From: Pseudomonas asplenii
GTDB lineage: Bacteria > Pseudomonadota > Gammaproteobacteria > Pseudomonadales > Pseudomonadaceae
Assembly: GCF_900105475.1 (NCBI RefSeq)
Contig: NZ_LT629777.1
Coordinates: 4,030,001-4,094,000 of the forward strand
DNA length: 64,000 bases
Direction: 5' to 3'
In this document: positions 34,806 through 44,039 of the stretch, in pieces
Numbering within the stretch: position 1 is the first letter of the stretch
How the letters are laid out: every line of letters begins with the position of its first letter
Translations under genes and position numbers: made by a program
Notes under the pieces: generated by a model
What the model saw: only the letters and a program-made list of their open reading frames with translations
Database searches by the model: none
What the model was told of the DNA's origin: nothing

Positions 34806-35918
34806 TCAATGGCGTTTGAGGAAGTCCAGCAACAGGGCGTTGACCGCTTCGGCGTCTTCTAGCTGGAGCATGTGCGCCTGTTTGGGCAGCACATGAACCT
34901 CGGCAGAGAGGCCTTCGGCGTGGCTGGCCGGAATGATCGCGTCCGCCTCGCCCCAGATCACCAGCGCCGGGTGCTCAGTGCTGCCCAGCACCGGGCGCAG
35001 GTCGACCTGCTGCTGGCCGTTGGCGAAGAGCTGATCGGCGAGTTGCTGCAGGGCGGTGCCCACGCCTTCGAGTCGCTTGTACTTGAGCATGTCTTCCAGC
35101 ATCTGGCGGTTGACCAGCGCCGGGTCGGAGAACAACTGCACCAGTTGCGGCTTGAGCTCGTTGCGACTGTTGGCCTTGACGAAGCCTTGCAGGTAATCAC
35201 CGTTGATCTCTTCGCCCAGGCCGGCGCTGGCCAACAGGCTTAACGAGCGCACCCGTCGTGGCGCCAGTCGTGCGGTGTTGAGGGCTACGGCACCGCCCAT
35301 GGAATGCCCGGCCAGGTGCGCCTGCTGGATGTCCAGGTGATCGAGCAGGCTGAGTACCGCACCACTCAGTTCGTCGAGGCCGCCGTGCTGAAGGCTTTTG
35401 CCCGACTCTCCATGGCCCGGCAGGTCAAGGGCAATGACCCGACGCTCGGCCGCCAGCGGCTCGTGGTTGAACAGCCAGTTGTTCAGGTCGCCGCCAAAAC
35501 CGTGGATCAGCAGCAACGGTACGCCGCCTTCGCCACGTTCGAAGTAGCGCAGCACACTGCCGTTCAGCTCGACCTTCAGCGGTGTCGGACCGCTATCTGC
35601 TTCGGCACCGCCGTTGGGGATGAACTCCGCCTGGAAACGATTGACCACCTCGTCGATCTCTTCGTCGCTGGCTTCACCGTCGACGATAACGGCCAGCAGA
35701 GCACCGACCGGCAGCACCTCTTCCTCACGCGCGATCTGCCGTCGAAGCACGCCGGAAAAGGGTGCCTCGACGCTGCTGCTGATCTTGTCGGTCTCCACAT
35801 CGAGCACCGAATCACCTTTCTCGATGACGTCACCGTCGTTTTTGAGCCAGGTGTCGATACGCCCTTCGGTCATCGACAGGCCCCACTTGGGCATGGTCAG
35901 GGTATGGATTTGGCTCAT
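34806..35918 (-). CDS. acoC: Acetoin dehydrogenase E2, dihydrolipoamide acetyltransferase
   Basis: A 370-residue protein. N-terminal lipoyl domain with the attachment lysine at residue 45 (VETDKISSSVEAPFSG), a linker, then an alpha/beta-hydrolase-fold domain from about 130 (LLLIHGFGGDLNNWLFNH, nucleophile elbow GHSMGGAVA) rather than the normal E2 catalytic domain, which is typical of AcoC. It accepts the acetyl group from E1 during acetoin cleavage. It overlaps acoB by four bases. Confidence 0.95.
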   Translation of the reverse strand: MSQIHTLTMPKWGLSMTEGRIDTWLKNDGDVIEKGDSVLDVETDKISSSVEAPFSGVLRRQIAREEEVLPVGALLAVIVDGEASDEEIDEVVNRFQAEFIPNGGAEADSGPTPLKVELNGSVLRYFERGEGGVPLLLIHGFGGDLNNWLFNHEPLAAERRVIALDLPGHGESGKSLQHGGLDELSGAVLSLLDHLDIQQAHLAGHSMGGAVALNTARLAPRRVRSLSLLASAGLGEEINGDYLQGFVKANSRNELKPQLVQLFSDPALVNRQMLEDMLKYKRLEGVGTALQQLADQLFANGQQQVDLRPVLGSTEHPALVIWGEADAIIPASHAEGLSAEVHVLPKQAHMLQLEDAEAVNALLLDFLKRH

Positions 35919-36934
35919 GCGACCTTCCTCCCTCGTACCAGCTCCAGAACGGTGGCCTCGATCTTCGCCGCGCTGGGGATGTACAGGTCCTCCAGGGCGT
36001 CGGAGAAGGGCACCGGCGTATGCGGCGCGGTGACCTGGCGGATCGGTCCCTTGAGGGCGCTGAAGGCCTGTTCGGCAGCCAGGGCGGCAATGTCCGTGGC
36101 CATGGAACAGCGTGGGTTGGCCTCATCGATGACCACCAGGCGGCCGGTTTTCTCGACGCTTTCAAGGATACTGTCGGCGTCCAGGGGGCTGGTGGTGCGC
36201 AGGTCCAGCACCTCACAGGACACACCCTGGCGCGCCAGGCTCGCGGCGGCGTCCATGGCCAGGTGAACCATGCGCCCATAGGTCACCAGGGTCACGTCGT
36301 CACCCTCGCGCAGGAAGTTGGCTTCGCCGAAAGGCACGGTGTACAGCTCTTCCGGCACTTCGCCCTGCATCGAGTAGAGCAGCTTGTGCTCACAGAAGAT
36401 CACCGGGTCGTTGTCACGGATGGCCTGGATCAGCAGACCCTTGGCGTCATAGGGCGAGGAGGGGCAGACCACCTTCAGCCCGGGGATGTGCGTCCAGAGT
36501 GCGGTGAGCATCTGCGAATGCTGGGCGGCGGCCCGTAGCCCTGCGCCGACCATGGTGCGGATCACCAGCGGGGTCACCGCCTTGCCACCGAACATGTAGC
36601 GAAATTTGGCGGCCTGGTTGAGGATCTGGTCCAGGCAGCAGCCGGCGAAGTCGACGAACATCAGTTCGCACACCGGACGCAGGCCGCGCGTTGCGGCGCC
36701 CACCGCAGCGCCGACGTAGCCGATCTCCGACAGCGGGGTGTCCAGCACGCGGCCGGGGAATTCGTGGAACAGGCCCTTGGTGACGCCGAGCACGCCACCC
36801 CAGGCGTCGTCCTCACCGGGTGCGCCAGCGCCGCCGGCATTATCCTCGCCCATGATGAACACCGTCGGGTCGCGGCGCATTTCCTGGGCCAGGGCTTCGT
36901 TGATGGCCTGCTGGTAACTGATTTTTCTGGCCAT
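35915..36934 (-). CDS. acoB: Acetoin dehydrogenase E1 beta subunit
   Basis: A 339-residue transketolase-pyrimidine-type subunit. It has the opening ISYQQAINEALAQEMRRDPT, the GEDNAGGAGAPGEDDAW stretch, and the C-terminal transketolase domain (VSCEVLDLRTTSPLDADSIL). With AcoA it forms the thiamine diphosphate E1 that splits acetoin into acetaldehyde and an acetyl group. It lies between acoA (69 nt upstream) and acoC (4-base overlap). Confidence 0.95.
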   Translation of the reverse strand: MARKISYQQAINEALAQEMRRDPTVFIMGEDNAGGAGAPGEDDAWGGVLGVTKGLFHEFPGRVLDTPLSEIGYVGAAVGAATRGLRPVCELMFVDFAGCCLDQILNQAAKFRYMFGGKAVTPLVIRTMVGAGLRAAAQHSQMLTALWTHIPGLKVVCPSSPYDAKGLLIQAIRDNDPVIFCEHKLLYSMQGEVPEELYTVPFGEANFLREGDDVTLVTYGRMVHLAMDAAASLARQGVSCEVLDLRTTSPLDADSILESVEKTGRLVVIDEANPRCSMATDIAALAAEQAFSALKGPIRQVTAPHTPVPFSDALEDLYIPSAAKIEATVLELVRGRKVA

Positions 36935-37003
36935 GATGGCTCTCCTTTTGTTGTTCTTCTCGGGCCGAGTCGCGGCATGAGGCCAGGCGCTCGGCGGGTG
37001 ATC

Positions 37004-37978
37004 TCAGGGGTAGGCGACGTACACGTCGCTCAGCAGGTCGGCTGGCGAGGGCTTGGGGTCGGCCTTGGCGCGCAGCACGGCTTCATCGATGCTCGCGTGT
37101 ACTTCGGCATCGATGCTGTCCAGTGCAGAGGCCTGCAGCAGACCGGCGCGCACGGTGCGTTCACGAAATTGCATCAGGCAGTCACGGGTTTCGCGGTAGT
37201 GTTTGACCTCGTCGGGTGCGCGGTAAGTCTGGGCATCACCTTCGAAGTGACCGTAATAGCGGGTGAGCTTGACCTCGATCAGCGACGGACCCTCGCCAGC
37301 CCGGGCGCGCTCGATGGCAGCACCGGCCGCTTCGTGTACCGCGAAGAAGTCAAAGCCATCCACCGTCACCCCAGGCATGCCGAAGCCGGCGGCGCGGTCG
37401 GCGATGTGGTCACAGGCCAGCGACCAGTTCGAGGCGGTGGCTTCGGCGTAGCCATTGTTCTCGGCGACGAAGATGCACGGCAGGTTCCACACCGATGCCA
37501 GGTTCATGGCCTCGAACACCGCGCCTTCGTTGGAGCCGCCGTCGCCGAAGAAGGCCACCGCCACCGAGCGGCTGCCCTTGAGCTTGGCAGCCAGGGCTGC
37601 ACCGGCTGCCAGCGGCGCACCGGCCCCGACGATGCCATTGGCGCCGAGCATGCCCTTGGACAGGTCAGCGATGTGCATGGAGCCGCCCTTGCCTTGGCAG
37701 ACACCGGTCTTCTTGCCGTAGATCTCGGCCATCATTCCGTACACGTCCACACCCTTGGCGATGCAGTGGCCGTGGCCGCGGTGGGTGGAGGCGATGCAAT
37801 CCTCATCGTCGAGGTGGGCCATGACGCCTGCGGCGGAAGCTTCCTCACCGGCGTACAGGTGCACGAAGCCGGGAATTTCGCCGGTCGCGAACTCCACGTG
37901 CAGGCGTTCCTCGAAGGCGCGGATGGTGCGCATCACGCGATAGGCATGGAGCAGTTGTTCAGTCGGTAGCGTGGACAT
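37004..37978 (-). CDS. acoA: Acetoin dehydrogenase E1 alpha subunit
   Basis: A 324-residue E1 alpha with the thiamine diphosphate motif GDGGSNEGAVFEAMNLASVW ... NN and the conserved HRGHGHCIAKGVD. It forms the alpha2-beta2 E1 with AcoB. Its start overlaps the end of acoX by 20 bases, so the two are translationally linked. Confidence 0.95.
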   Translation of the reverse strand: MSTLPTEQLLHAYRVMRTIRAFEERLHVEFATGEIPGFVHLYAGEEASAAGVMAHLDDEDCIASTHRGHGHCIAKGVDVYGMMAEIYGKKTGVCQGKGGSMHIADLSKGMLGANGIVGAGAPLAAGAALAAKLKGSRSVAVAFFGDGGSNEGAVFEAMNLASVWNLPCIFVAENNGYAEATASNWSLACDHIADRAAGFGMPGVTVDGFDFFAVHEAAGAAIERARAGEGPSLIEVKLTRYYGHFEGDAQTYRAPDEVKHYRETRDCLMQFRERTVRAGLLQASALDSIDAEVHASIDEAVLRAKADPKPSPADLLSDVYVAYP

Positions 37979-39029
37979 TTTCTTGTTCTCCAGGGGGGGG
38001 CACGGACTTGCCAGGAACGGCCAGCAGGCGATGATGGGCAGCGAAGGCCAGGGCGGCCTCGACGTCGATGCTCAGCGGGCCGTCAAGTTCGAGGGTGATG
38101 GTGGGGCGGTCGCTGGCGGCGAACTCGATCTCGCGTTCACCGTCCAGTGCCAGGGTGCCGGCGGCCAGTAGCGGCAGGCGTGGCACGCCCGGTTCCAGGC
38201 TGCCGCTGGCGACGATTCCGCAGGCTTGCAAGAGGCCAGGGGCCAGAGGCGCCAGCAGCGCCTCGTCGGCCTGCGGGGAAAGGCGCAGCCAACTGCCACG
38301 CGGGCAACGTCGCGACACCGGATTCCACAGACCGCACAGCGAGGACAGGCCGATGGCATGGGGCTCGGCGAACGCCGCATGGATTTCCGCCAGGTCTTCG
38401 GCACGGCTGATGGCGCGGGCGCCGGTAAAAGTCAGCGGCGAGACGGCGACCTCCACCAGGGCGATTTCGTCGATACCTCTTGCTGCCAGCCGTACGCGCA
38501 GGCGTTTATTGCGCCGCAGACCGACTTCGGGAGGAATGCGTCCATTGGCATAGAGCCCGCCGGCCAGTCCGGCTCCGGTGGCCTCGCGCAACTCCGGGAA
38601 GGCGTTGTTGGTACCGGTGGACAGGCACAGCAGGGGAATGTCGCCGACCTCGGCGGCCACCGCCTTGTGTGTGCCGTCACCGCCGAGCACGGCGATCATG
38701 CTGACGCCCCGCTCAGCCAACAGACGCGCCGCCAGGCGGGTGTCCTCCACGCTCTGGCGCAGCGGCATGTCGAGGAAGTTCAGGCGCGGCCAGCGGCTTT
38801 CAAGGGCGTGACGGCTGGTACTGGCCTTGAGCACGGCGGCGGCTATGCCGGTCATGTCCGGTGGCATCAGTACCTCGTCGATACCGGTGGCGCCAAAGGC
38901 GCCCATCAGGCGCTGGACCACGGCGGCCTTGTCGGTGCTGGAATAGAGCGCAGCATTGGCGGTCAGGCGACGCAGGTCCCGACCCGATGCGGGATTGGCG
39001 ATGATCCCCACGCGCAGCAGCGCGCTCAT
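37959..39029 (-). CDS. acoX: AcoX, NAD-kinase-like protein of the acetoin operon
   Basis: A 356-residue protein of the ATP-NAD/AcoX kinase family. The nucleotide-binding GGDGT stands in MIAVLGGDGTHKAVAAEVGD near residue 105, and the N-terminus is RVGIIANPASGRDLRRL. Its precise role is not settled; it accompanies acoABC in Pseudomonas and Cupriavidus. The ATG at 39029 overlaps, as ATGA, the stop of a tiny remnant gene, so its translation is coupled to that remnant. Confidence 0.92.
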   Translation of the reverse strand: MSALLRVGIIANPASGRDLRRLTANAALYSSTDKAAVVQRLMGAFGATGIDEVLMPPDMTGIAAAVLKASTSRHALESRWPRLNFLDMPLRQSVEDTRLAARLLAERGVSMIAVLGGDGTHKAVAAEVGDIPLLCLSTGTNNAFPELREATGAGLAGGLYANGRIPPEVGLRRNKRLRVRLAARGIDEIALVEVAVSPLTFTGARAISRAEDLAEIHAAFAEPHAIGLSSLCGLWNPVSRRCPRGSWLRLSPQADEALLAPLAPGLLQACGIVASGSLEPGVPRLPLLAAGTLALDGEREIEFAASDRPTITLELDGPLSIDVEAALAFAAHHRLLAVPGKSVPPPGEQENVHATD

Positions 39030-39139
39030 AGCGAGAAGCCGCCGTCGACTGCGATTCCCAGCCCAATGCCGCAACCGGCACCGGTGACCAGGGCGACCTT
39101 ACCGGCCAGGGAGAATGGCGAAGCAACAGGAGCGGACAT
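39026..39139 (-). pseudogene. Internal-deletion remnant of a short-chain dehydrogenase
   Basis: A 37-codon frame from ATG 39139 to TGA 39026. Residues 11-28 read LAGKVALVTGAGCGIGLG, the cofactor-binding start of a short-chain dehydrogenase. The text then jumps directly to IAVDGGFSL, the usual last residues of such enzymes. About 200 codons are missing, but the frame, start and the ATGA coupling to acoX are intact. A complete short-chain dehydrogenase (acetoin reductase type) is the likely ancestor. The product cannot be active; the remnant may survive because it carries the ribosome entry for acoX. Confidence 0.85.
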
Positions 39140-39198
39140 GAGACACCTCTGATTGTTGTTGTGGGTGCGGGACGGCGTCCCGGTGTCAGCAGGGCAAT

Positions 39199-39214
39199 AG
39201 CAAGGGCAGTGCCA
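39199..39214 (-). promoter_or_regulatory. Sigma-54 promoter of the acetoin operon
   Basis: On the minus strand TGGCACTGCCCTTGCT fits the -24/-12 consensus TGGCAC-N5-TTGC almost perfectly. It lies about 60 nt upstream of the operon's first start codon and faces acoX-acoABC-bdh. AcoR, encoded divergently, is a sigma-54 activator. Confidence 0.85.
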
Positions 39215-39293
39215 GGGGCGCTTTCAAGGTGCCGAATGCGCCGGGCCAGAGCGGTTGGAGCCGTTTGACGACAACGTCCAGACCCACGTGGAA

Positions 39294-39353
39294 TGAGACG
39301 GGCCATATCAGCCAGCAGGACGCTCCCGTGAGACGTTGAGACGCTGCGTCTCA
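39294..39353. promoter_or_regulatory. Likely AcoR upstream activating site
   Basis: TGAGACGCTGCGTCTCA at 39337-39353 has perfect 7-bp arms around CTG. The half-site TGAGACG recurs at 39329-39335 and 39294-39300. The cluster lies about 80-150 nt upstream of the sigma-54 promoter, the normal distance for an enhancer-binding activator. Confidence 0.7.
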
Positions 39354-39445
39354 GCCGGGTACTGCCTGTTCGCAAGACTTGTCCGGGAGGCGAGGAGGGG
39401 CTTAAATGAGCGCGACAAGAACAATGAAACAGCCGTGGAGGCCCC

Positions 39446-41329
39446 ATGCTTCCTGCCTACTCGAAAGCCCATGTGGACTGTGTCAGTCGCGTGTTGCGTC
39501 ATGCCGGCCGCTTGCCTGAGGCGCCGGTGCCGAACCTGATCCTCGACTCCTGGCGCCGCTCAGTGGAGCAGCACCATCTGGACCCGGGGTCGCTGCAGGG
39601 CCCGCGTATCCTGAGCCAGACCCTGCTCAAGGAGTGCCGCGAGCGCGCCGAGAGTTTTCTGTGCCTTGCCGGTGAAGAGGTTTCGCGGCTGCATGGACGG
39701 GTGCGCGATGCCGACTACTGCGTGCTGCTCACTGACGCACAAGGCAACACCATCGACTATCGCGTGGAATCGGCGATTCGTGCCGATTGCCGGCGTGCCG
39801 GGCTCTATCTGGGTACTTGCTGGTCGGAGGGCGAGGAGGGCACGTGTGGCGTGGCCGCGGTACTGACCAACGGTGTGCCGGTGACGGTGCACAAGCGCGA
39901 TCACTTTCGCGCGGCTTTTATCGGCCTGACCTGTTCGGCGGCGCCCGTGTTCGACCCCTGGGGTGAACTGCTCGGTGTGCTGGATGTGTCTGCCGTGGAG
40001 TCTCCGGATGATCGCCGCAGTCAGCACCTGATCCGGCAGATGACCGTGCAAAGTGCCCGAGATATCGAAAACGCTTTCTTCATGCACAGTACTCGTGGCC
40101 AGTGGGTCTTGCGTGCCCACGCCGCCCCTGGCTACGTCGACAGCCAGCCGGATTTTCTCTTTGCCTGGGACGCCGACGGTTGCGTGCAGGCCCTCAATCC
40201 TTCGGCCCGTCGTTATCTGCTGGAGCGCCACGGGCAACTGCCTCGGCAGATTGGCGAGGTCTTTGACCTGAACATGCTGCACGCGGCTGCTGATGAGCAT
40301 TCACGGTATGACCCTGAGCACGGCTTGCACATTCGTCTGAGCATCCCCCGGGGCGCCCTCCATGCGGCGATTGCGCAGCGCCCCGCCGCTGAAGTGGATC
40401 CGAAAATCGCGCAGAGCCTGCGCTTGGCGGTACGCGTCAAGGACCGCAACCTGCCAGTGTTGATTCACGGTGAAACCGGCGCCGGCAAGGAGGTCTTCGC
40501 GCGCCAGTTGCATGAGCAAAGCGCGCGGTGTGACAAACCCTTTGTGGCGCTCAATTGCGCCGCGATTCCCGAGAGCCTGATCGAGAGCGAGTTGTTTGGC
40601 TACGTCGCCGGTGCCTTTACCGGTGCCGATCGCAAAGGCTCGCGTGGGCTCTTGCAGCAGGCTGATGGCGGCACGTTGTTCCTGGACGAGATCGGCGATA
40701 TGCCCCTGGCCCTGCAGAGTCGACTGCTTCGAGCGCTGGCTGAAGGTGAGGTGGCACCGCTGGGGGCGGCGCAGCGGCAAGCGGTGGACATTCAGGTGAT
40801 CTGCGCCAGCCACCGCGATCTGGCGGCCCTCGTGGCTGAAGGGGCCTTTCGTGAGGACCTGTATTTTCGCCTCAGCGGTGCTCGTTTCGAATTACCGCCG
40901 CTTCGCGAGCGAAGCGACAAGCTGGTGCTGATCAACCGGATCCTTGACGAAGAGGCTTCGCGCTGTGGTTTGCGCTTGGGGCTTGGCGCCTCAGCCTTGG
41001 AGTGCCTGCTGGGCTACAGCTGGCCGGGCAACGTGCGGCAACTGCGCCATGTCTTGCGGTATGCCTGCGCCATCTGCCCGGGCGAAAGTATTCTCCTGGA
41101 GGACCTGCCTGAGGATCTGCACGGCACTGTTCGACACGAGACGACGGAAACGCCGGCCAGTCCCGAGCGCCAGGCGCTGCTCGATGCTCTGGTGCGCCAC
41201 CGCTGGCAGCCCGGGCCTGCATCCCAAGCGCTGGGGATCTCTCGGGCAACCTTGTACCGGCGGGTGAGGCAGCATGGCATTGTGATGCCGCGGGCTAAAC
41301 CACATGATCAGGCGATAAGCCGGTCATGA
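39446..41329 (+). CDS. acoR: Sigma-54-dependent activator of acetoin catabolism
   Basis: A 627-residue enhancer-binding protein. The N-terminal half carries a GAF sensor (about 60-200) and a PAS-like segment ([20 protein letters not shown]). The AAA+ domain has Walker A GETGAGKE near residue 342, GAFTGA in [13 protein letters not shown], and Walker [14 protein letters not shown]. The C-terminal Fis-type helix-turn-helix is [24 protein letters not shown] is the sigma-54 contact loop. It is divergent from acoX with promoter and sites between. It responds to acetoin in known systems. Confidence 0.94.
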   Translation: MLPAYSKAHVDCVSRVLRHAGRLPEAPVPNLILDSWRRSVEQHHLDPGSLQGPRILSQTLLKECRERAESFLCLAGEEVSRLHGRVRDADYCVLLTDAQGNTIDYRVESAIRADCRRAGLYLGTCWSEGEEGTCGVAAVLTNGVPVTVHKRDHFRAAFIGLTCSAAPVFDPWGELLGVLDVSAVESPDDRRSQHLIRQMTVQSARDIENAFFMHSTRGQWVLRAHAAPGYVDSQPDFLFAWDADGCVQALNPSARRYLLERHGQLPRQIGEVFDLNMLHAAADEHSRYDPEHGLHIRLSIPRGALHAAIAQRPAAEVDPKIAQSLRLAVRVKDRNLPVLIHGETGAGKEVFARQLHEQSARCDKPFVALNCAAIPESLIESELFGYVAGAFTGADRKGSRGLLQQADGGTLFLDEIGDMPLALQSRLLRALAEGEVAPLGAAQRQAVDIQVICASHRDLAALVAEGAFREDLYFRLSGARFELPPLRERSDKLVLINRILDEEASRCGLRLGLGASALECLLGYSWPGNVRQLRHVLRYACAICPGESILLEDLPEDLHGTVRHETTETPASPERQALLDALVRHRWQPGPASQALGISRATLYRRVRQHGIVMPRAKPHDQAISRS

Positions 41330-41432
41330 CGAGCGCCGCAGGGTGGTGGGCTGGGCGATGTCCGCCAAGCCTCATGCAGCACATTCACAGGCTTTTCCAT
41401 GTAGCACTCCTGGCACCCGTGCAATGGGTGCT

Positions 41433-42602
41433 TCAACGCTGATACACCACGTCCCGAATCGCCATTGGCAGATCGCCGGCCATGCCTTCGTAGGCGGTAT
41501 TGGTCAGCAACAGAACGCTGAGCCCGAGAGCCGTATCGATGAACCAGGAGTGACCGTATACGCCTCCCCATTTGAGCGTGCCGGCACTCTGCGGTGTGGC
41601 CGCCAGCTGTGGATCAACCAACACCGCACCACCGTAACCGAACCCCCAGCCTGGCCCATTGCATTCGGCCTCCTGACCCGCGTGGGCCACACGCATGCTT
41701 TCGCGCAGATCCCGGGATAGGAACACATCGTCATTGCGGATCGTTTCCAGCAGACGCAGGAGATCGTCAGCGCTGCCGTACATGCCGGCCCCGGCGGATG
41801 GGAAGGCCTGTGGGTCGAAGATTCGTGAAGGCGCGAACCGTACGGATACCCCAAACCCTTCTGGCATTGGCACATCAAGGTTGTCGCTCATGCGCAGGGG
41901 TTCCGGACTGGCATTGGCATAAGGCGTTGCCAGGCGCTCGGGCTGACTGCTCACGAAGCCGGTGTCGAACATGCCCAGCGGCGCGGTGACCAGTTTTTCG
42001 ACCGCTTGTGCCAGCGATTGGCCGGTCACGCGCTCGATGGCGGCGCCTAACACGTCGAGCGACAGCGAGTAGCGCCAGGCGCTGCCTGGTGCATAGAGCA
42101 GAGGTGCGGCGGCCAGCCGACGCAGGTTCTCCTGCAGATCAAAATCGACCAGGTCGAGACCGTCGGAAATGCCGAGTGTGTGATAGCAGGTGCCGAACTC
42201 TTCAGACAGCACGTAACTCAGGCCTGCGGTGTGGCTCAGCAACTGATGCACGGTCAGCACGGGGGCACTGCCATCGGCCAACTTCGGGGTGAAGTCCGGC
42301 AGCCAGCGGGTGATGGGGTCGTCCAGTCGCATATGGCCGCTGGCGATCAACCGCAACACGGCCACAGTGACGATGGGTTTGGTCACGGAAGCCAGGCGGA
42401 ACAGGTTGTCCTCTTGCAAGGGACGTGCTGACTCACGATCCGCCAGCCCATGTGCGCGGCGATAGAGAACCTGGCCGTGCTGCGCAACGATGGCTATCGC
42501 GCCAACGATGCGCTTTTCACACAAGGCTGTGGCGAAAACCTGATCGAGTCGTACACAAAGATCGGCCGCGTTGATGGCATGCAGGTGCTGTGGGGCGTTC
42601 AT
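41433..42602 (-). CDS. Serine hydrolase, beta-lactamase class C / esterase family
   Basis: A 389-residue protein of the penicillin-binding/beta-lactamase superfamily. The nucleophile motif SVTK is at residues 72-75, the tyrosine motif YSL lies in GSAWRYSLSLDVLGAAIERV, and a late GHSW stands in place of the KTG box (WGGVYGHSWFIDTALGLSV). No signal peptide is seen, which favours a cytoplasmic esterase or amidase over a true beta-lactamase. The start at 42602 (AGGACTC upstream) was chosen over an extended frame. Its neighbours give no pathway. Confidence 0.82.
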   Translation of the reverse strand: MNAPQHLHAINAADLCVRLDQVFATALCEKRIVGAIAIVAQHGQVLYRRAHGLADRESARPLQEDNLFRLASVTKPIVTVAVLRLIASGHMRLDDPITRWLPDFTPKLADGSAPVLTVHQLLSHTAGLSYVLSEEFGTCYHTLGISDGLDLVDFDLQENLRRLAAAPLLYAPGSAWRYSLSLDVLGAAIERVTGQSLAQAVEKLVTAPLGMFDTGFVSSQPERLATPYANASPEPLRMSDNLDVPMPEGFGVSVRFAPSRIFDPQAFPSAGAGMYGSADDLLRLLETIRNDDVFLSRDLRESMRVAHAGQEAECNGPGWGFGYGGAVLVDPQLAATPQSAGTLKWGGVYGHSWFIDTALGLSVLLLTNTAYEGMAGDLPMAIRDVVYQR

Positions 42603-42933
42603 GAGGCGAGTCCTTTCGAAAAAGTTGATCCTGGTTTCGGCAGCTTGATCCGCAGCTGCCTGGCTATTTATCCGAGTACCGACAGGGTAAACGCGGACAA
42701 GTCGGCCACATACTATCCAGTCCACGCCATATTGATCTAGATCGGTGCAGCCTACGTTGCATGCGGCAATACTTTTCGTACAAAATCTCAAGCCGAGACC
42801 CGATCAGCTGATCAATCAGGCCGGATCTGCCAGCAGGCATTCATAAAGGGCAACCAATAGCCCGTTTTCCCACACTCTTTCTTCGTTGATAGGTAAACGC
42901 TGCCGCCACCCCTTACTCATCGAAGTCACCAAT
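42603..42933. other. Divergent intergenic region
   Basis: About 331 bases between the serine hydrolase and the MCP-tip/Cache gene. It must hold two divergent promoters. No strong terminators, operators or small genes were recognised. Confidence 0.45.
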
Positions 42934-43977
42934 ATGATCGAACCTGAACGGATCGTCGCCCTCTCACGTGAAGTGGAATCGCTGGCAAATCGCGGCGTCA
43001 ACGATATCCATATGATCACTCGTCAAAGTCGATTACTGGCCATCAACGCGTTAATCGAGGCCGCACATGCAGGCAAGGCCGGGCTAGGCTTTGCGGTTGT
43101 TGCCGACGAAGTCAAAAACATATCCGAGCGAATTTCAAAAATAGCCAGCGGGCTGACCGAGGATCTGCAACGCACAGTCAATGAGTTGACTGACCTCGGC
43201 CGAGGCATGTGCTTTGACGTACGCGGGCAGCGACTGGCCGATCTGTCGCTGAACATGATCGACATCATCGACCGCAATCTTTATGAGCGCACCTGTGACG
43301 TGCGCTGGTGGGCCACCGATGCATCGCTGGTGGATGCACTGACCACTCAAAACCCTCAAAGCTGCGCTCACGCCGGTAAACGCCTGGGGATTATTCTCGA
43401 CAGTTATACCGTGTACCTGGATATCTGGGTCGCCGACACCAGTGGCCGGGTCATCGCTTCAGGGCGGTCGGATAAGTTCGGCGAAGTCACCGGCGCCAAC
43501 GTTGCCCAGGCACCCTGGTTCACGCAAGCGATGCGACACTCATCAGGCGATCAGTATTTCGCCGGTGAGGTGGCCGTCGAACCTTTGCTGAACGGCTCAT
43601 CCAGCTGTGTATTCAGCGCAGCCGTACGGGCCAAGGCCGAAAAGCAGGCGGCGGTGATTGGAGTGGTCGGAATTTTTTTCGACTGGAAAAATCAGGCCGA
43701 GTCGGTCATCAGCAGCGTGCGTTTGAGCGACGAAGAACGCGCGCGAAGCCGAGTGATGATCATCGACGCCAACCGCAGGATCATTGCCAGCTCCGATACC
43801 GTGGATCACCTGGGTGAGGGCATTGAATTGCGAACCAAGGCCGGGCAGCCCAGTGGTTACAGCACGCTGAGCGACCATCATATCCAGGGCTACTCACTGA
43901 CGCCGGGCTTTGAAACCTGGCCAGGCATGGGCTGGCTCGGTGTTATCGAACAGCAATTGCCAGCGATTGACGATTAG
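42934..43977 (+). CDS. Truncated chemoreceptor tip joined to a Cache-type sensor domain
   Basis: A 347-residue protein in unusual order. Residues about 23-63 are the hairpin tip of a methyl-accepting signalling domain (ITRQSRLLAINALIEAAHAG, then [13 protein letters not shown]), the part that binds CheA and CheW. It is followed, without any membrane helix, by a Cache/PAS-like double domain (about 100-330: YTVYLDIWVADTSGRVIASG, GYSLTPGFETWPGMGWLGVI). The long arms and methylation helices are missing. The product is soluble. An alternative TTG start at 42886 would add 16 residues. It could sense a cytoplasmic ligand and feed a chemosensory array or act as a decoy; this is inference. Confidence 0.75.
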   Translation: MIEPERIVALSREVESLANRGVNDIHMITRQSRLLAINALIEAAHAGKAGLGFAVVADEVKNISERISKIASGLTEDLQRTVNELTDLGRGMCFDVRGQRLADLSLNMIDIIDRNLYERTCDVRWWATDASLVDALTTQNPQSCAHAGKRLGIILDSYTVYLDIWVADTSGRVIASGRSDKFGEVTGANVAQAPWFTQAMRHSSGDQYFAGEVAVEPLLNGSSSCVFSAAVRAKAEKQAAVIGVVGIFFDWKNQAESVISSVRLSDEERARSRVMIIDANRRIIASSDTVDHLGEGIELRTKAGQPSGYSTLSDHHIQGYSLTPGFETWPGMGWLGVIEQQLPAIDD

Positions 43978-44039
43978 CTATCGTCCGAAAAATCGGCGAG
44001 CGACGGTCAGGCAAGGCAAAAGCAGGCGAGGAGCGCCAC

